A stretch of 53,315 nucleotides of DNA. Origin: Geitlerinema sp. BBD 1991-9. GTDB taxonomy: Bacteria > Cyanobacteriota > Cyanobacteriia > Cyanobacteriales > Geitlerinemataceae. The position numbers and the translations under genes are program-made. The stretch is taken from NCBI GenBank assembly GCA_001657325.1, contig LWRO01000049.1:1-53315 (forward strand), given 5' to 3'. The first letter of the stretch is position 1. Each line of letters begins with the position of its first letter. A model generated the notes under the pieces. It saw only the letters and a list, made by a program, of their open reading frames with translations, had not been told where the DNA came from and made no database searches. Below are positions 1 to 8,643 of the stretch, piece after piece.

Positions 1-615
1 AGCGCGACCTGAACTGGTCATTTGAACTGGAACACCGAGTTCCCTAGGGATTTCCACCCCTAGCCCTCATGGAGAAGACTCGTAAGAGTCCGGCTACGAC
101 CAAGTAGGTAACGAAACAGTCGGAATGCAAGCCCCAAAAGTAACCGAAGCTGCTAGGGATTAAGCGGTCAGGAGCAAGAGGGAAAGAATTGGAAGGATGA
201 ACACAGTCTAAGCTACTGAATAAACTACGCTATGCAATGAGCAGTCAAATTATCCCTGATAGACTGTCACCAAAAGGTAAGAGGGTAGGTTTGAATATTT
301 TTCACTTATTCAAACGTGGAAACACAACTCCCTCCGTAGAATAGGTAGCCATCCTAACCAACTCAGAAACTTCAAATGATACAACAGGGTAAACCCTACA
401 GGGTCTTAGGAAAAGGTCGATAAGCCTAAGTAGGTCTGAGGCAACGAAGACGGAATTCCTTGGAGGGTAAAAGATGAGAGAAAAAGCGAATGCTGGCTTG
501 TAATAAGTCAGATAGGGGTTCAAACTTTGCCCCTGACCGAAAGGAATAGCAGACTTCTCTTGGGTCTTATACGAAAGAGACAATGACAAAGAAACCAAAC
601 GGAGATAAAAGTTAG

Positions 616-2034
616 AGGTCAAGCATAAGCCTGATAAATGGAGTCGATGGACAATTTACGGACTGGTCACAGGTTAACTGGAAGAAAGCCCGTAAAGTTG
701 TTAGGAATCTGAGACAAAGAATCTTTCGTGCCAGAAAACTTGGTCAGTGGAAGCAGTTAAGAAGACTGCAAAAGCTGTTAATAAGAAGCCTATCAAACCT
801 ACTGCTCAGTGTTAGACAAATCACTCAGGTTAACACCGGAAAGCAAACAGCAGGAATAGATAAGGAGGTAATTAACACTCCTGCACAGCGAGTGAAACTT
901 GTCAAAGAATGGGAAATGCCAAAAGCAGTCCCTACAAAACGGGTTTACATTCCTAAACCCAGCGGCAAGAAACGTCCTTTAGGAATCCCAACCATAAAGG
1001 ATAGAGTCGCACAAGCAATGGTCAAAAACACACTAGAACCTGAATGGGAATCTGAGTTTGAAGCCAATTCCTATGGCTTCCGTCCCGGAAGAAGCTGTCA
1101 TGATGCCATCCAGCAATGCCATAACAAATTAAACAGAGGAGTGGCCGGCGGGCATCAATGGGTTCTAGACGCTGACATTAAAGGATTCTTTGATAACATT
1201 GCCCATGAAACCATCATCAACCTAATAGGTTCAGTACCGAGTGGTGAACTCATTAAGGGATGGTTGAAAGCTGGATTTATCGATGAAGGTCAATACAACC
1301 CAACCGAGACAGGTACGCCTCAAGGTGGTGTCATAAGTCCGTTATTAGCCAATATCGGATTGCACGGGTTAGAAACCTACATCAAACAAATTAACTCAAA
1401 GCTAGGCATCATTCGATACGCTGACGATTTCATTGTCACTTCAAAAGACAAAGAATCGCTTGAGGATGTACTTATCCAGATAAGGCAATGGCTATCGCAA
1501 AGAGGACTTGAAATCAGCGACGAGAAGACACGAATAGTTCACATAGATGAAGGATTCAACTTCTTAGGGTTCAACTTACGCCAATACAATGGCAAGTTGC
1601 TAATTAAACCCCGAAAAGAAAAGGTACTGGCATTCTGTAAAAAGATAGGCAAAACCCTATCCAGCATGAAAGCCAACACCCAAGAAGAAGTCATCAAGAA
1701 GCTGAACCCGCTTCTCAGAGGTTTTGCTAACTACTACAGAGGACAAGTTAGCAAAGAAACCTTTAGCTACATCAATCACCGAGTGTGGCAATACCTCTGG
1801 CGTTGGGCTACAAGAAGGCATCCCAACAAAGGAAAAAGATGGGTAAAAGATCGCTATTTCCAATGGCATAGAGGGAACAAATGGACATTCATGTGTCAGG
1901 GAACTGGGCGGAAAGGAAAGGCTAAAACCTACATCCTTTACGACATTAGTAAAACCCCAATTGTTCGGCACATCAAAGTCAAAGGTCAGGCTAGTCCAGA
2001 TGACCCTGCCCTTCGGGAATATTGGCATAATTGA
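616..2034 (+). CDS. ltrA: Group II intron reverse transcriptase/maturase, cut short by an in-frame TGA
   Basis: This is the intron-encoded protein that assists splicing and copies intron RNA. The frame is open from 616 (after TAG 613-615). It encodes a typical N-terminus (DWSQVNWKKARKVVRNLRQR from 661), the RT fingers with PSGKKRPLGIP, the catalytic YADD at about 1420-1431 and the thumb/X domain with GFANYYRG. There is no ATG, GTG or TTG in this frame before GTG 892, although the 616-891 sequence is clearly conserved RT sequence. Either a non-standard start (ATA 625 or CTG 631) is used, or the start codon has been lost. The frame ends at TGA 2032-2034. The next codons continue, in the same frame, into an HNH domain, so the stop is a nonsense mutation (probably CGA to TGA) rather than the natural end. 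RT and maturase domains look intact. Confidence 0.85.
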   Translation, partial: RSSISLINGVDGQFTDWSQVNWKKARKVVRNLRQRIFRARKLGQWKQLRRLQKLLIRSLSNLLLSVRQITQVNTGKQTAGIDKEVINTPAQRVKLVKEWEMPKAVPTKRVYIPKPSGKKRPLGIPTIKDRVAQAMVKNTLEPEWESEFEANSYGFRPGRSCHDAIQQCHNKLNRGVAGGHQWVLDADIKGFFDNIAHETIINLIGSVPSGELIKGWLKAGFIDEGQYNPTETGTPQGGVISPLLANIGLHGLETYIKQINSKLGIIRYADDFIVTSKDKESLEDVLIQIRQWLSQRGLEISDEKTRIVHIDEGFNFLGFNLRQYNGKLLIKPRKEKVLAFCKKIGKTLSSMKANTQEEVIKKLNPLLRGFANYYRGQVSKETFSYINHRVWQYLWRWATRRHPNKGKRWVKDRYFQWHRGNKWTFMCQGTGRKGKAKTYILYDISKTPIVRHIKVKGQASPDDPALREYWHN

Positions 2035-2295
2035 AGCGTCAAGAACGGGAAGAACCACTGGGCAAAAGGCTCAAAATACGAACAAGTAGCCAAATTCCAA
2101 AATTGGAAATGTCCCGTTTGCGGAGATAGCCTGTTCAACGGAGAGGAAATAGAAACCCATCATATAGTACCTGTGAAAAACGATGGCTCAGATGACCCTG
2201 AGAATCTAATCCACTTGCACAAAACGTGCCATAAGCAGGTACATTCAAATCCAAGTCTAAGGCTTGAAGTAAGGCTTGAGCCGTGTGATGGGTAA
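2035..2295 (+). pseudogene. HNH endonuclease domain of the intron protein, separated by the nonsense codon
   Basis: Reading on in the RT frame past TGA 2032-2034 gives 86 codons to TAA 2293-2295. They encode a classic group II intron HNH module: CPVCG, then THHIVPV, then NLIHLHKTCHKQVH. These are the zinc Cys pairs and catalytic histidines that nick the second DNA strand during retrohoming. No start codon with a ribosome binding site precedes it, so it is probably not made except by stop readthrough. The last codons run into domain V (2278-2311). The domain sequence itself is undamaged, which suggests the stop arose recently. Confidence 0.85.
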
Positions 2296-2352
2296 CTGTC
2301 ACGCACGGTTCTTAGGGGAGGGAAGGATGGTGACATCCAACCCTTACCCGAT

Positions 2353-2765
2353 AACTGGAAGTGCGGAAGATCAAGGGGAAAAAGCGGAAACGCCAGAAAG
2401 CTGGGCTAAACCGCTCGATTCTCGAAACGGGGTTTGGAGCGATAGGGGATCTTCTCTCCTACAAGTCCGCTGAGGCGGGGGGATTCTATGTCGAGTCCCC
2501 CACCCGGCAAATCAAACCCACTCAGCGATGCGCGAAGTGTTGGGATCTGACACCCAAAACCCTGTCCGCCAGGGTGCATCATTGCAAACATTGCGGACAC
2601 ATCGCAGATCGCGATGTCAACGCCGCCCAAGTCAACCTGATTTGGGCAAGGGGGCGGGAACCGTCCTCTCTAGACGTAGACGCGCCTAGCTCTGTTGACT
2701 GCGGAAGCATGAGGCAACTAGGGCGGTTGAAGCGTCAGAAACGCCTATCTCAGCGAAGCGGATAG
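2353..2765 (+). pseudogene. tnpB: 3' exon of an IS200/IS605-family tnpB interrupted by the group II intron
   Basis: Downstream of the intron, the frame from 2355 encodes the C-terminal third of a TnpB protein (RNA-guided nuclease of IS605-type elements). It has LEVRKIKGKKRKRQKAGLNRS, the zinc ribbon CAKC...CKHC, and the RuvC-III motif DRDVNAA with its catalytic Asp. In related TnpBs the RuvC-II catalytic Glu lies two residues before the Leu of LEVRK, so the intron sits right after that codon, in phase 1. The 5' part lies outside the window. The gene could be functional only if the intron splices out of the mRNA. The GTG at 2361 looks like a start but is internal. Confidence 0.8.
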
Positions 2766-2769
2766 GCGT
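2741..2769 (+). repeat. IS605-type right-end hairpin
   Basis: A perfect 9-bp inverted repeat, ACGCCTATC (2741-2749) and GATAGGCGT (2761-2769), with an 11-nt loop, overlaps the tnpB stop codon at 2763-2765. A subterminal hairpin just after tnpB is what IS200/IS605 elements use as the right-end recognition structure, and the same region yields the guide RNA of TnpB. It ends 3 nt before the stop codon of the convergent MscS gene. Confidence 0.6.
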
Positions 2770-2772
2770 AGT

Positions 2773-4500
2773 TCATTTTTTCATCAGCATCGTCTGTTGG
2801 GGAATGCCGATTTGAATACCCTGCTCGTCAAACGCCAACTTCAGACGGCGGCGATATTCTCGTTCCACATTCCACTGCTGTAACGGCTTTGTTTTCATCC
2901 ACATCAAAATCTCGATACCGCTTTCGTCAATTCGATCGACCCCAATTAACATCGTCGGTTCGAGAATCTGTTCCGCCCACTCAATATCGGCTTGTAAATC
3001 GGCGGCCACCTGTTTCATCACTCGAACGGCGGTCATCACGTCGGTATCGTGCGTCACGCGAATGCGAAAATCAACCCGCGACCATTCTTTCGTTAAATTG
3101 TGGACGACATTGATTTGACTGTTGGGAATCGTCGTCAGACGGCCGCCTTCGCCCCGAATCCGAGTAATGCGAAGGTTCATGTATTCCACCAATCCCGTGC
3201 CGTAGCCGACATCGATAACGTCGCCCACAGCAAATTGATCTTCCCACAGGATCAAAATGCCGTTGATGAAGTCTTTGATCAGGTTTTGAAATACGATCGT
3301 CAGGGCGACCCCGAAAATTCCCGCCCCCGTCAACAGAGAATCGATCGGAGCGTTTTGCAAGGCGAGAAACCAAATGAAACCGACAAGCCCAGCAACGAAG
3401 CTCGTCATGCCTTTGAGTGCAGCAGCGAGGGTCGGCGCTCGCAATACAAACCGTTTAGAAGCTCTCGGGTTGACCGATTCTCGCTCGACCCAAGACTTCA
3501 AAAAACCGTCGATCGTGATATCGCTGACTTTATTAGCCGTGGCAACAACCAGCCAGATCGTGAGAATTTGAATTGGAAAATCCGAAAGCCAAAGCGCTTG
3601 GGGGCGCAACTTGGGAAACTGATATAAAATCCCGATAAGGCCACCCATCCACAGCGAAATTTGCAACCACAACAAGAAACGTCGCAACAGAACGACAATG
3701 TTAATGCGGCGTTCGAGTTGGATTTTTGGCATCAGGGCGCTTAGAAACTGAAACGACCACGTGGCTGTTCCGAAATTCGGCTCGGTCGTGGCATCGAGGG
3801 AGGTCAAATCATTTTCCTGCCGTCGATCGTTCAGGGTTGTGTAGCGTTGTTTTAAGAAACGTTGGAATAGAAGAACGACGGGACTGAGAACTAAGACCCC
3901 TGCACCGATGGCGAATGCGATTTTGAGTCGCTTTTGACGAGCTTGAGGTTGTCGTTCCTTCCAAGCTTCGATTAACGCCTCTTCGAGTTGTATCGTCCAC
4001 CGTTTGGCCAGTCGATCGACCGTCGTTTTCGTGAATTCTGCATCGACTTCCGTCACCGTCATAACGGGGCGCGGCGATAGATTTTGTTGGTCTTCAACGA
4101 GAAGAATGGGTTGGTTGTTCAGGATTTCGCTGTAAACGCGCAGGGTATCGGGATCGATGTCCTGTTCGAGAATACTGTTGAGAATGCTCTCGATTTCCGC
4201 AACACGTGCATCGACAGGAGGGATGCTTGCCTTTTCCTGAGCGTTCGTCGGTTTCCTTGAGGCGATCTCGAAAACGGTCAATCCGTTGAGTCGAACGGGA
4301 GCTGATTCGATTCGGCTTGGTGTTTGAGTCGGAAGGGGTAAAGGTGCTTGCGCCCAGACAGATGACCCAAGGGGTGACGGACTGACGATCGATCGAGGGT
4401 CAAACGACACGATCGACCAGAAAACGATCGAACTGAGGAACACCAAGCGCACGACGCGATGAGATAGACCGATTAAAAGCGTTCGTAAGTTTGGCATCAT
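2773..4500 (-). CDS. MscS-family small-conductance mechanosensitive channel
   Basis: This 575-residue inner-membrane channel would release solutes under hypo-osmotic stress. The N-terminus has a hydrophobic leader (about 15-35). A hydrophilic region of about 150 residues follows, which would be periplasmic, then several membrane segments (about 205-225, 270-295, 310-330, 365-385). The conserved MscS core follows, with pore-helix and beta-domain motifs GIFGVALTIVFQNLIKDFING, FAVGDVIDV and TTIPNSQI. The soluble C-terminal domain ends at about 570. It is longer than E. coli MscS (286 aa) and resembles the cyanobacterial multi-TM type. The gene stands alone; its stop codon lies 3 nt from the IS605 hairpin, so the element inserted at its very end. 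Family assignment is firm, ion selectivity is not. Confidence 0.88.
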   Translation of the reverse strand: MMPNLRTLLIGLSHRVVRLVFLSSIVFWSIVSFDPRSIVSPSPLGSSVWAQAPLPLPTQTPSRIESAPVRLNGLTVFEIASRKPTNAQEKASIPPVDARVAEIESILNSILEQDIDPDTLRVYSEILNNQPILLVEDQQNLSPRPVMTVTEVDAEFTKTTVDRLAKRWTIQLEEALIEAWKERQPQARQKRLKIAFAIGAGVLVLSPVVLLFQRFLKQRYTTLNDRRQENDLTSLDATTEPNFGTATWSFQFLSALMPKIQLERRINIVVLLRRFLLWLQISLWMGGLIGILYQFPKLRPQALWLSDFPIQILTIWLVVATANKVSDITIDGFLKSWVERESVNPRASKRFVLRAPTLAAALKGMTSFVAGLVGFIWFLALQNAPIDSLLTGAGIFGVALTIVFQNLIKDFINGILILWEDQFAVGDVIDVGYGTGLVEYMNLRITRIRGEGGRLTTIPNSQINVVHNLTKEWSRVDFRIRVTHDTDVMTAVRVMKQVAADLQADIEWAEQILEPTMLIGVDRIDESGIEILMWMKTKPLQQWNVEREYRRRLKLAFDEQGIQIGIPQQTMLMKK

Positions 4501-4688
4501 TGAAGTTTCTCGGTTCCCGTTTTGAGAGGTGATTTGAGAAGATGTTTGAGATCGACTCGTCCTCCGGAATCTTCGTTCCCTCGATCGAGATCCTACATCA
4601 GTCTCGATTTTCGTCCGGACTCTCGCGTGGGAACAATGCCAGATAGAGGGGGTCGAGTTTTTTATCGGCCCAAACGTTCTATTTTATT

Positions 4689-5468
4689 TTGAAAATTCAA
4701 ATCGACGCTTTGCAATTTTCCCCTTGTGCCTGCTGCGTTCCCGTTTCTTCGACCGATTCGGAGAGTGTTACCCCACCCCTACGTTCGCTATCACTCGTCC
4801 TCGTGTTGGTGTTGTTTTTTTCTGCGGTCGAGTGGTTAACCAGTCATTACAGCCATAGTCTCGCGTTGTTGGCCGATTCCGGTCACATGATGGCGGATGG
4901 GGGAGCTTTAGGATTGGCGCTGTGGGCGACATGGAGCGTGCGACGACAAACCGTTGCCAACCGCAAGCGAGAAAGTTGGGCGGCCTTGGCGAACGGGATC
5001 GGTTTGTTGGCAATGGCCGGATTGGTCGCGTGGGAAGCGGTGCGCCATTTGCAAGGGTCGCCCACGGAAATCCTCAGCCTGCCGATGCTGGGGGTTGCCC
5101 TGTTGGGGTTGGTCGTCAATGGCATTAGTGCAGCGTTATTGCACCGCGACAGTCGCCGGAATCTGAATTTGCGCGGGGCGTTTCTGCATGTCGTGGCGGA
5201 TTTGTTGGGATCGATCGGCTCGATCGTGGCGGCGATCTCGATTTATTTGTTCGATTGGCAGTGGGTGGATACGGCGATTGGGTTTGGGATTGCCGGAATT
5301 GTCGCGATGAGTGCGGTTCCTGTGGTCTGGCAAAGTTGGCAAGTTTTGCAACGTTCGGAAACCGAGATCGATCGATCTCGGCTCGAGACCGTGGGATGGA
5401 TGGAACTCGGACAAGCCAATCTCGCCACACAAATACAACGAAAAAGCTCCAAACGTTCGGCATTTTAA
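4689..5468 (+). CDS. Cation diffusion facilitator (CDF) family metal transporter
   Basis: This protein probably exports divalent metals (Zn2+ class). It has six predicted membrane segments and the two paired HxxxD metal sites of CDF proteins: LLADSGHMMADG in helix 2 and HVVADLLGSIG in helix 5. At 259 residues it is shorter than usual (about 300), because it ends soon after helix 6 (VPVVWQSWQVLQRS) and lacks most of the cytoplasmic dimerisation domain; the last 35 residues are unrelated to it. The N-terminus is Cys-containing (CACC). The start is a TTG with no clear ribosome binding site and is uncertain. ZitB/CzcD-like is the best description; the substrate is inferred from the family only. 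Confidence 0.82.
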   Translation: MKIQIDALQFSPCACCVPVSSTDSESVTPPLRSLSLVLVLVLFFSAVEWLTSHYSHSLALLADSGHMMADGGALGLALWATWSVRRQTVANRKRESWAALANGIGLLAMAGLVAWEAVRHLQGSPTEILSLPMLGVALLGLVVNGISAALLHRDSRRNLNLRGAFLHVVADLLGSIGSIVAAISIYLFDWQWVDTAIGFGIAGIVAMSAVPVVWQSWQVLQRSETEIDRSRLETVGWMELGQANLATQIQRKSSKRSAF

Positions 5469-5604
5469 CGTTTTTGAGTTCTCGAAAATTATGTAGAACA
5501 GTGAGTTTTAGAAAGTTTGCCGGTGTGTTCGATCGATTCGATCTCATCAATTGCAGTATAGTGACGGTACTTGTAACTGAAATTACACCAAGGGCCAAAG
5601 TACG

Positions 5605-7344
5605 ATGAAACCCACATCGGATTCGATTGCCCGTTTGACTGTTTCCCCAATCGTCGGTCTGTTTCCCCTCTTCGTCAACGCTCCCACCTTGGCGACTATA
5701 TCGTCCCAACCCATCGAAGCAACATCCTCTAAACGATCGACCTCGACGTTTGTGAAAGCTTCCGTCTCCAATCGCAAGGCGCGTCAATCCCAACACGAGA
5801 TCGAATCGCTTCCACTGTCCCCATCCTTAACTTCACAACCGCTCGGCGAATCGATCGATCTAGCGTTCCGCGAAAGCTCGACGTTTGCCCCATCCGAAAC
5901 TATTCGCTTCGAGTTTCTTCCTGGGGACGAACTCGATCGTCAGTTTGACCGCTCGATCGCAGAGGTAGAAGTACCTTGTGGCTTTCTCAACGCCGAACGC
6001 TCTGAAACTCAGGGCGAAGAACAACTCGAAGACGAGATCGGTGAAGACGAAACGACTGAGGAAGGGAGCGAGTTCGTCCCCTGCGTGTGCGAACTCGCTA
6101 ACCCGAGTTGCTGCTTTCAAAGCACCGGCTTTATTATTACCGAGCTACAACCCGAACCCGCACGAATCGATCCCTCGAGAGGACCGATAGTTTTCCAAAG
6201 ACCCCGTATTTTGACAACTGATGAGTTTGTCGGACTCGAGCCAGGGTTTGCGTTTTTGCCGGTGGGTGGCGATATCGATCGCGCTCGCGGCCTCAATCTC
6301 AAAGTCCAATTCAACTGGCGTACTCCGAGACGGGATACGGTCGCCTTCACCATCGCGGGAGGCGAACGGTTGGCAGCCATCAACCTCAGTTATACCCAAC
6401 CGGCTGTTTTGGGTGAGATCGATCGTATCGGTTATCGAGTGTCCTTTTTCATAAAACACTCCCCCGAAAATGCCTATCTCAGTGACGAAGACAACGGAAC
6501 AGACGCACGAGAAGTTTTTCTCCCCATCGGCGACGAACAAGTGCCTTGGGTCAATCGGATTGGCGGTGCGGCGCAATTCTTCGTCCCTCTTTCTGAAAAC
6601 ACGGTGTTGTTACCCGGCCTCAGTTACGAGCGAGTTCGGATTCAAAATCGGGCGTTTACCGACAATCTTTTCGATCGAGACGAAGAGGGTAATTGGCTTT
6701 CCTTCAGTGACGACGGAGAAGATGACCTCCTACTGCTGAGTTTGATGCTTCGGGGGACGAACGCCACGCTGAATGAAGATGGATTTCCTATCAGCGGAGA
6801 CATCTATCGAATCGGGACGGAACAATCGATCCCGATCGGCTTGTCTAACATGGATTTCAACCGCCTGAGCGGCTTTTACATGCGATACTTTCCGATCGAT
6901 GGATTGGGGTCGGGAGACGATACCGATGTATTGGTGTTAGACATTCAAGCGGGGACGATTATCGGTGAAGTTCCCGGCTACGAAGCCTTCGAACTCGGCG
7001 GTCGAGCGTCCGTGCGAGGGTTTGTAACGGGTGATGTCGGAACGGCTCAGAGTTTCTTCCAGGTGCGAACGGAGTATCGCTTTCCTATCTTGCGCTGGGA
7101 AGACGGATGGCTGTTCGATAAGCTTCGAGGTTTTGTGTTTCTCCAATACGCCACTGATTTGGGAACAGGCGGACAAGTCCGGGGAGAGCCAGCGGAAGTT
7201 CGGGATAAGCCGGGAGACGCACTCGGATTTGGCTTTGGGTTGAATTTGATTGGTGTACCCGTGGCAGGTGTCCTGAATGTCGATTTTGGTTTTACGAATG
7301 AAGGAACCTTCAATTTCACCGCCACGGTCGGGCCGAGATTTTGA
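5605..7344 (+). CDS. Omp85/BamA-superfamily outer-membrane barrel protein without POTRA domains
   Basis: This 579-residue protein has an N-terminal export signal region. A low-complexity acidic segment rich in Glu and Ser follows (about 80-165). From about 190 there is a C-terminal barrel of the surface-antigen D15 type. It shows the family lid-loop motif VRGF (SVRGFVTGD, about 471-474), a preceding ELGG, and a last strand ending in the aromatic residue Phe (GPRF), the usual outer-membrane insertion signal. No POTRA repeats are apparent, so it is not BamA itself; a TamA-like or specialised Omp85 role is possible. It has its own 5' region, with a possible -10 (TATAGT) near 5559. Localisation is well supported, the client or substrate is unknown. 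Confidence 0.8.
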   Translation: MKPTSDSIARLTVSPIVGLFPLFVNAPTLATISSQPIEATSSKRSTSTFVKASVSNRKARQSQHEIESLPLSPSLTSQPLGESIDLAFRESSTFAPSETIRFEFLPGDELDRQFDRSIAEVEVPCGFLNAERSETQGEEQLEDEIGEDETTEEGSEFVPCVCELANPSCCFQSTGFIITELQPEPARIDPSRGPIVFQRPRILTTDEFVGLEPGFAFLPVGGDIDRARGLNLKVQFNWRTPRRDTVAFTIAGGERLAAINLSYTQPAVLGEIDRIGYRVSFFIKHSPENAYLSDEDNGTDAREVFLPIGDEQVPWVNRIGGAAQFFVPLSENTVLLPGLSYERVRIQNRAFTDNLFDRDEEGNWLSFSDDGEDDLLLLSLMLRGTNATLNEDGFPISGDIYRIGTEQSIPIGLSNMDFNRLSGFYMRYFPIDGLGSGDDTDVLVLDIQAGTIIGEVPGYEAFELGGRASVRGFVTGDVGTAQSFFQVRTEYRFPILRWEDGWLFDKLRGFVFLQYATDLGTGGQVRGEPAEVRDKPGDALGFGFGLNLIGVPVAGVLNVDFGFTNEGTFNFTATVGPRF

Positions 7345-7523
7345 ACTGAGCGATCTTAATGTTCGGATAATCTTTCTGCGATCGTTTCAGATTCGATCGA
7401 ATTGGGGAATTTGACCGCGATCGAGCCTTGAATCTTGCTTGACAGAGAAAATGTTATAACGTTATTGAATTTCCATAAATTCCAAGTTTGAAGCGTTTGA
7501 AACACTGACTTTGGAGAATGGTT

Positions 7524-7976
7524 ATGTTGGTAAAATCCGTTCGTTTGGCAGGACTGTGGCATGGGAAAGGAGCAATTGCAGCAACAGGGTTGTTGCTCCT
7601 GAGCAGTTGCGGAGGGGGAACGCCCACCACTGAAGACGCACAAGCAACACTGTGCGGAAACTTGAAATTGTTTGGCGAATCTCTGCAAACGTTGGCGAGT
7701 ATCGATCGATCGTCCTCTGTCACGGAACTCAACGACGCACTCAACAGCGTAAACACGAGCCTGAGTGCCGTCAAACAGTCCGCCGCTGAAGTCAAGGAAG
7801 CGAAAATCAACGAACTCGATCGAGCCTATCAAAATCTCGACGAAGCGGTGAAAGAGATTCCGAACGACGCGACTCTCGCCGATGCGTTTTCCTCGATCGA
7901 AGACGAATTGAAAGCCGTTGAAGACGCAGAATCGCAAATGGGAATCGACCTCAACTGTAGCGACGCCGCGCAGTAA
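7524..7976 (+). CDS. Small secreted lipoprotein, helical
   Basis: The protein has a lipoprotein signal peptide with lipobox LLLSSC, followed by about 125 helical, acidic, Ala-rich residues that look like a coiled-coil or helical bundle. The ATG at 7524 is preferred over the ATG at 7518, because GGAG at 7513-7516 lies 7 nt before 7524 but only 1 nt before 7518. Two cysteines (in TLCGN and LNCSD) could form a disulfide. I do not recognise the family. The placement between outer-membrane and membrane protein genes fits an envelope role, which is inference only. Confidence 0.7.
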   Translation: MLVKSVRLAGLWHGKGAIAATGLLLLSSCGGGTPTTEDAQATLCGNLKLFGESLQTLASIDRSSSVTELNDALNSVNTSLSAVKQSAAEVKEAKINELDRAYQNLDEAVKEIPNDATLADAFSSIEDELKAVEDAESQMGIDLNCSDAAQ

Positions 7977-8043
7977 AATCCGAGCGCGTCCGAACGATCG
8001 AGCGTGATACAGTCAAGGCGACTACTCATCGGAGGCTCGATCG

Positions 8044-8523
8044 ATGGACGCGCCACCCCATCGCTCTACAGCGACGACGCTTATCGTGGCCTATAAGTCG
8101 TTGCTTGTCGTTCTGCTCGTTGCAATTGCTATCGTTTCAGCCTTCAGTTGGCGCAATTACGATGCTTTAGCTGCCGTTGCTCGAGATTACGTGGTTGAAG
8201 GGGAACTGACACTGACACGTTGGATTCTCGATGTCATCCTCAATGCTGACGTTCGCAACCTACGCCTTATCGCTCGTGCGTCAAGTATCTACGCGATCTG
8301 TCTGGGCGTTGCCACAGTCGGATTTTGGTATGGCAAGCGGTGGGCGCATCTCACGTTCGCCTTACTCGTCGGTGCGTTGATTCCCGTCGAAATTTTTGAA
8401 TTGCTGCACGGCGTGACTCCTGCTCGTTCTATCACCGTGACGTTGAACCTGGTGGTGTTTGTTTACTTGTTTCGCGGTTGGTGGCTCGAACGCAATCCAG
8501 AAACTGTTTCGACACCCAAGTGA
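8044..8523 (+). CDS. DUF2127-like integral membrane protein
   Basis: This 159-residue protein has four predicted membrane helices (about 14-32, 80-97, 103-122, 128-146). The second half (YGKRWAHLTFALLVGALIPVEIFEL) matches the pattern of DUF2127 proteins: a kRWA turn before helix 3, then a PxEIxEL stretch. The function of the family is unknown. The start is well set, since GGAGG at 8031-8035 lies 8 nt before the ATG. A run of CGATCG palindromes precedes it. It is probably transcribed separately from the lipoprotein gene 67 nt upstream. Confidence 0.72.
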   Translation: MDAPPHRSTATTLIVAYKSLLVVLLVAIAIVSAFSWRNYDALAAVARDYVVEGELTLTRWILDVILNADVRNLRLIARASSIYAICLGVATVGFWYGKRWAHLTFALLVGALIPVEIFELLHGVTPARSITVTLNLVVFVYLFRGWWLERNPETVSTPK

Positions 8524-8643
8524 CCGTTAAGGTTACAATGCAGTTGCCAGAGAGAGGATCGATCGAGCTTTTCACAAGAGTTTGACAAACGGATTGAGAT
8601 TACAGTGGAACCGGTTCGATCGTTCGGGATTGCCAAGCTTCAA

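Larger units (their letters stand above)
1..2352 (+). mobile_element. Group II intron inserted in tnpB (5' end at or just outside the window edge)
   Basis: The first bases (GCGCGACC from base 2) resemble the GUGYGACC start of bacterial group II introns, so the 5' splice site is at or just before the window edge. Bases to about 615 hold the domain I-III region, and domain IV carries a reverse-transcriptase ORF. Domain V is recognisable as a 34-nt hairpin at 2278-2311 with outer stem GAGCCGT/ACGGTTC, inner stem GTGA/TCAC and a 2-nt bulge. Domain VI follows at 2312-2352, with a candidate branch-point A at 2346 and a 3' end CCGAT, so the intron ends at 2352. The flanking 3' exon encodes the C-terminal part of a TnpB protein, which makes this an intron nested inside an insertion sequence. 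Splicing competence cannot be judged without domain I and the 5' exon. Confidence 0.88.

Noticed and set aside
302-622. 106-codon open frame on the minus strand at the window start
   Set aside because: It lies in the structural RNA region of the group II intron, is rich in Ser/Leu repeats and has no family resemblance.
2032-2034. UGA recoded as an amino acid (selenocysteine or suppression) in the intron protein
   Set aside because: No SECIS-like element was noticed, and cyanobacteria are not known to use UGA as sense; a nonsense mutation is simpler.
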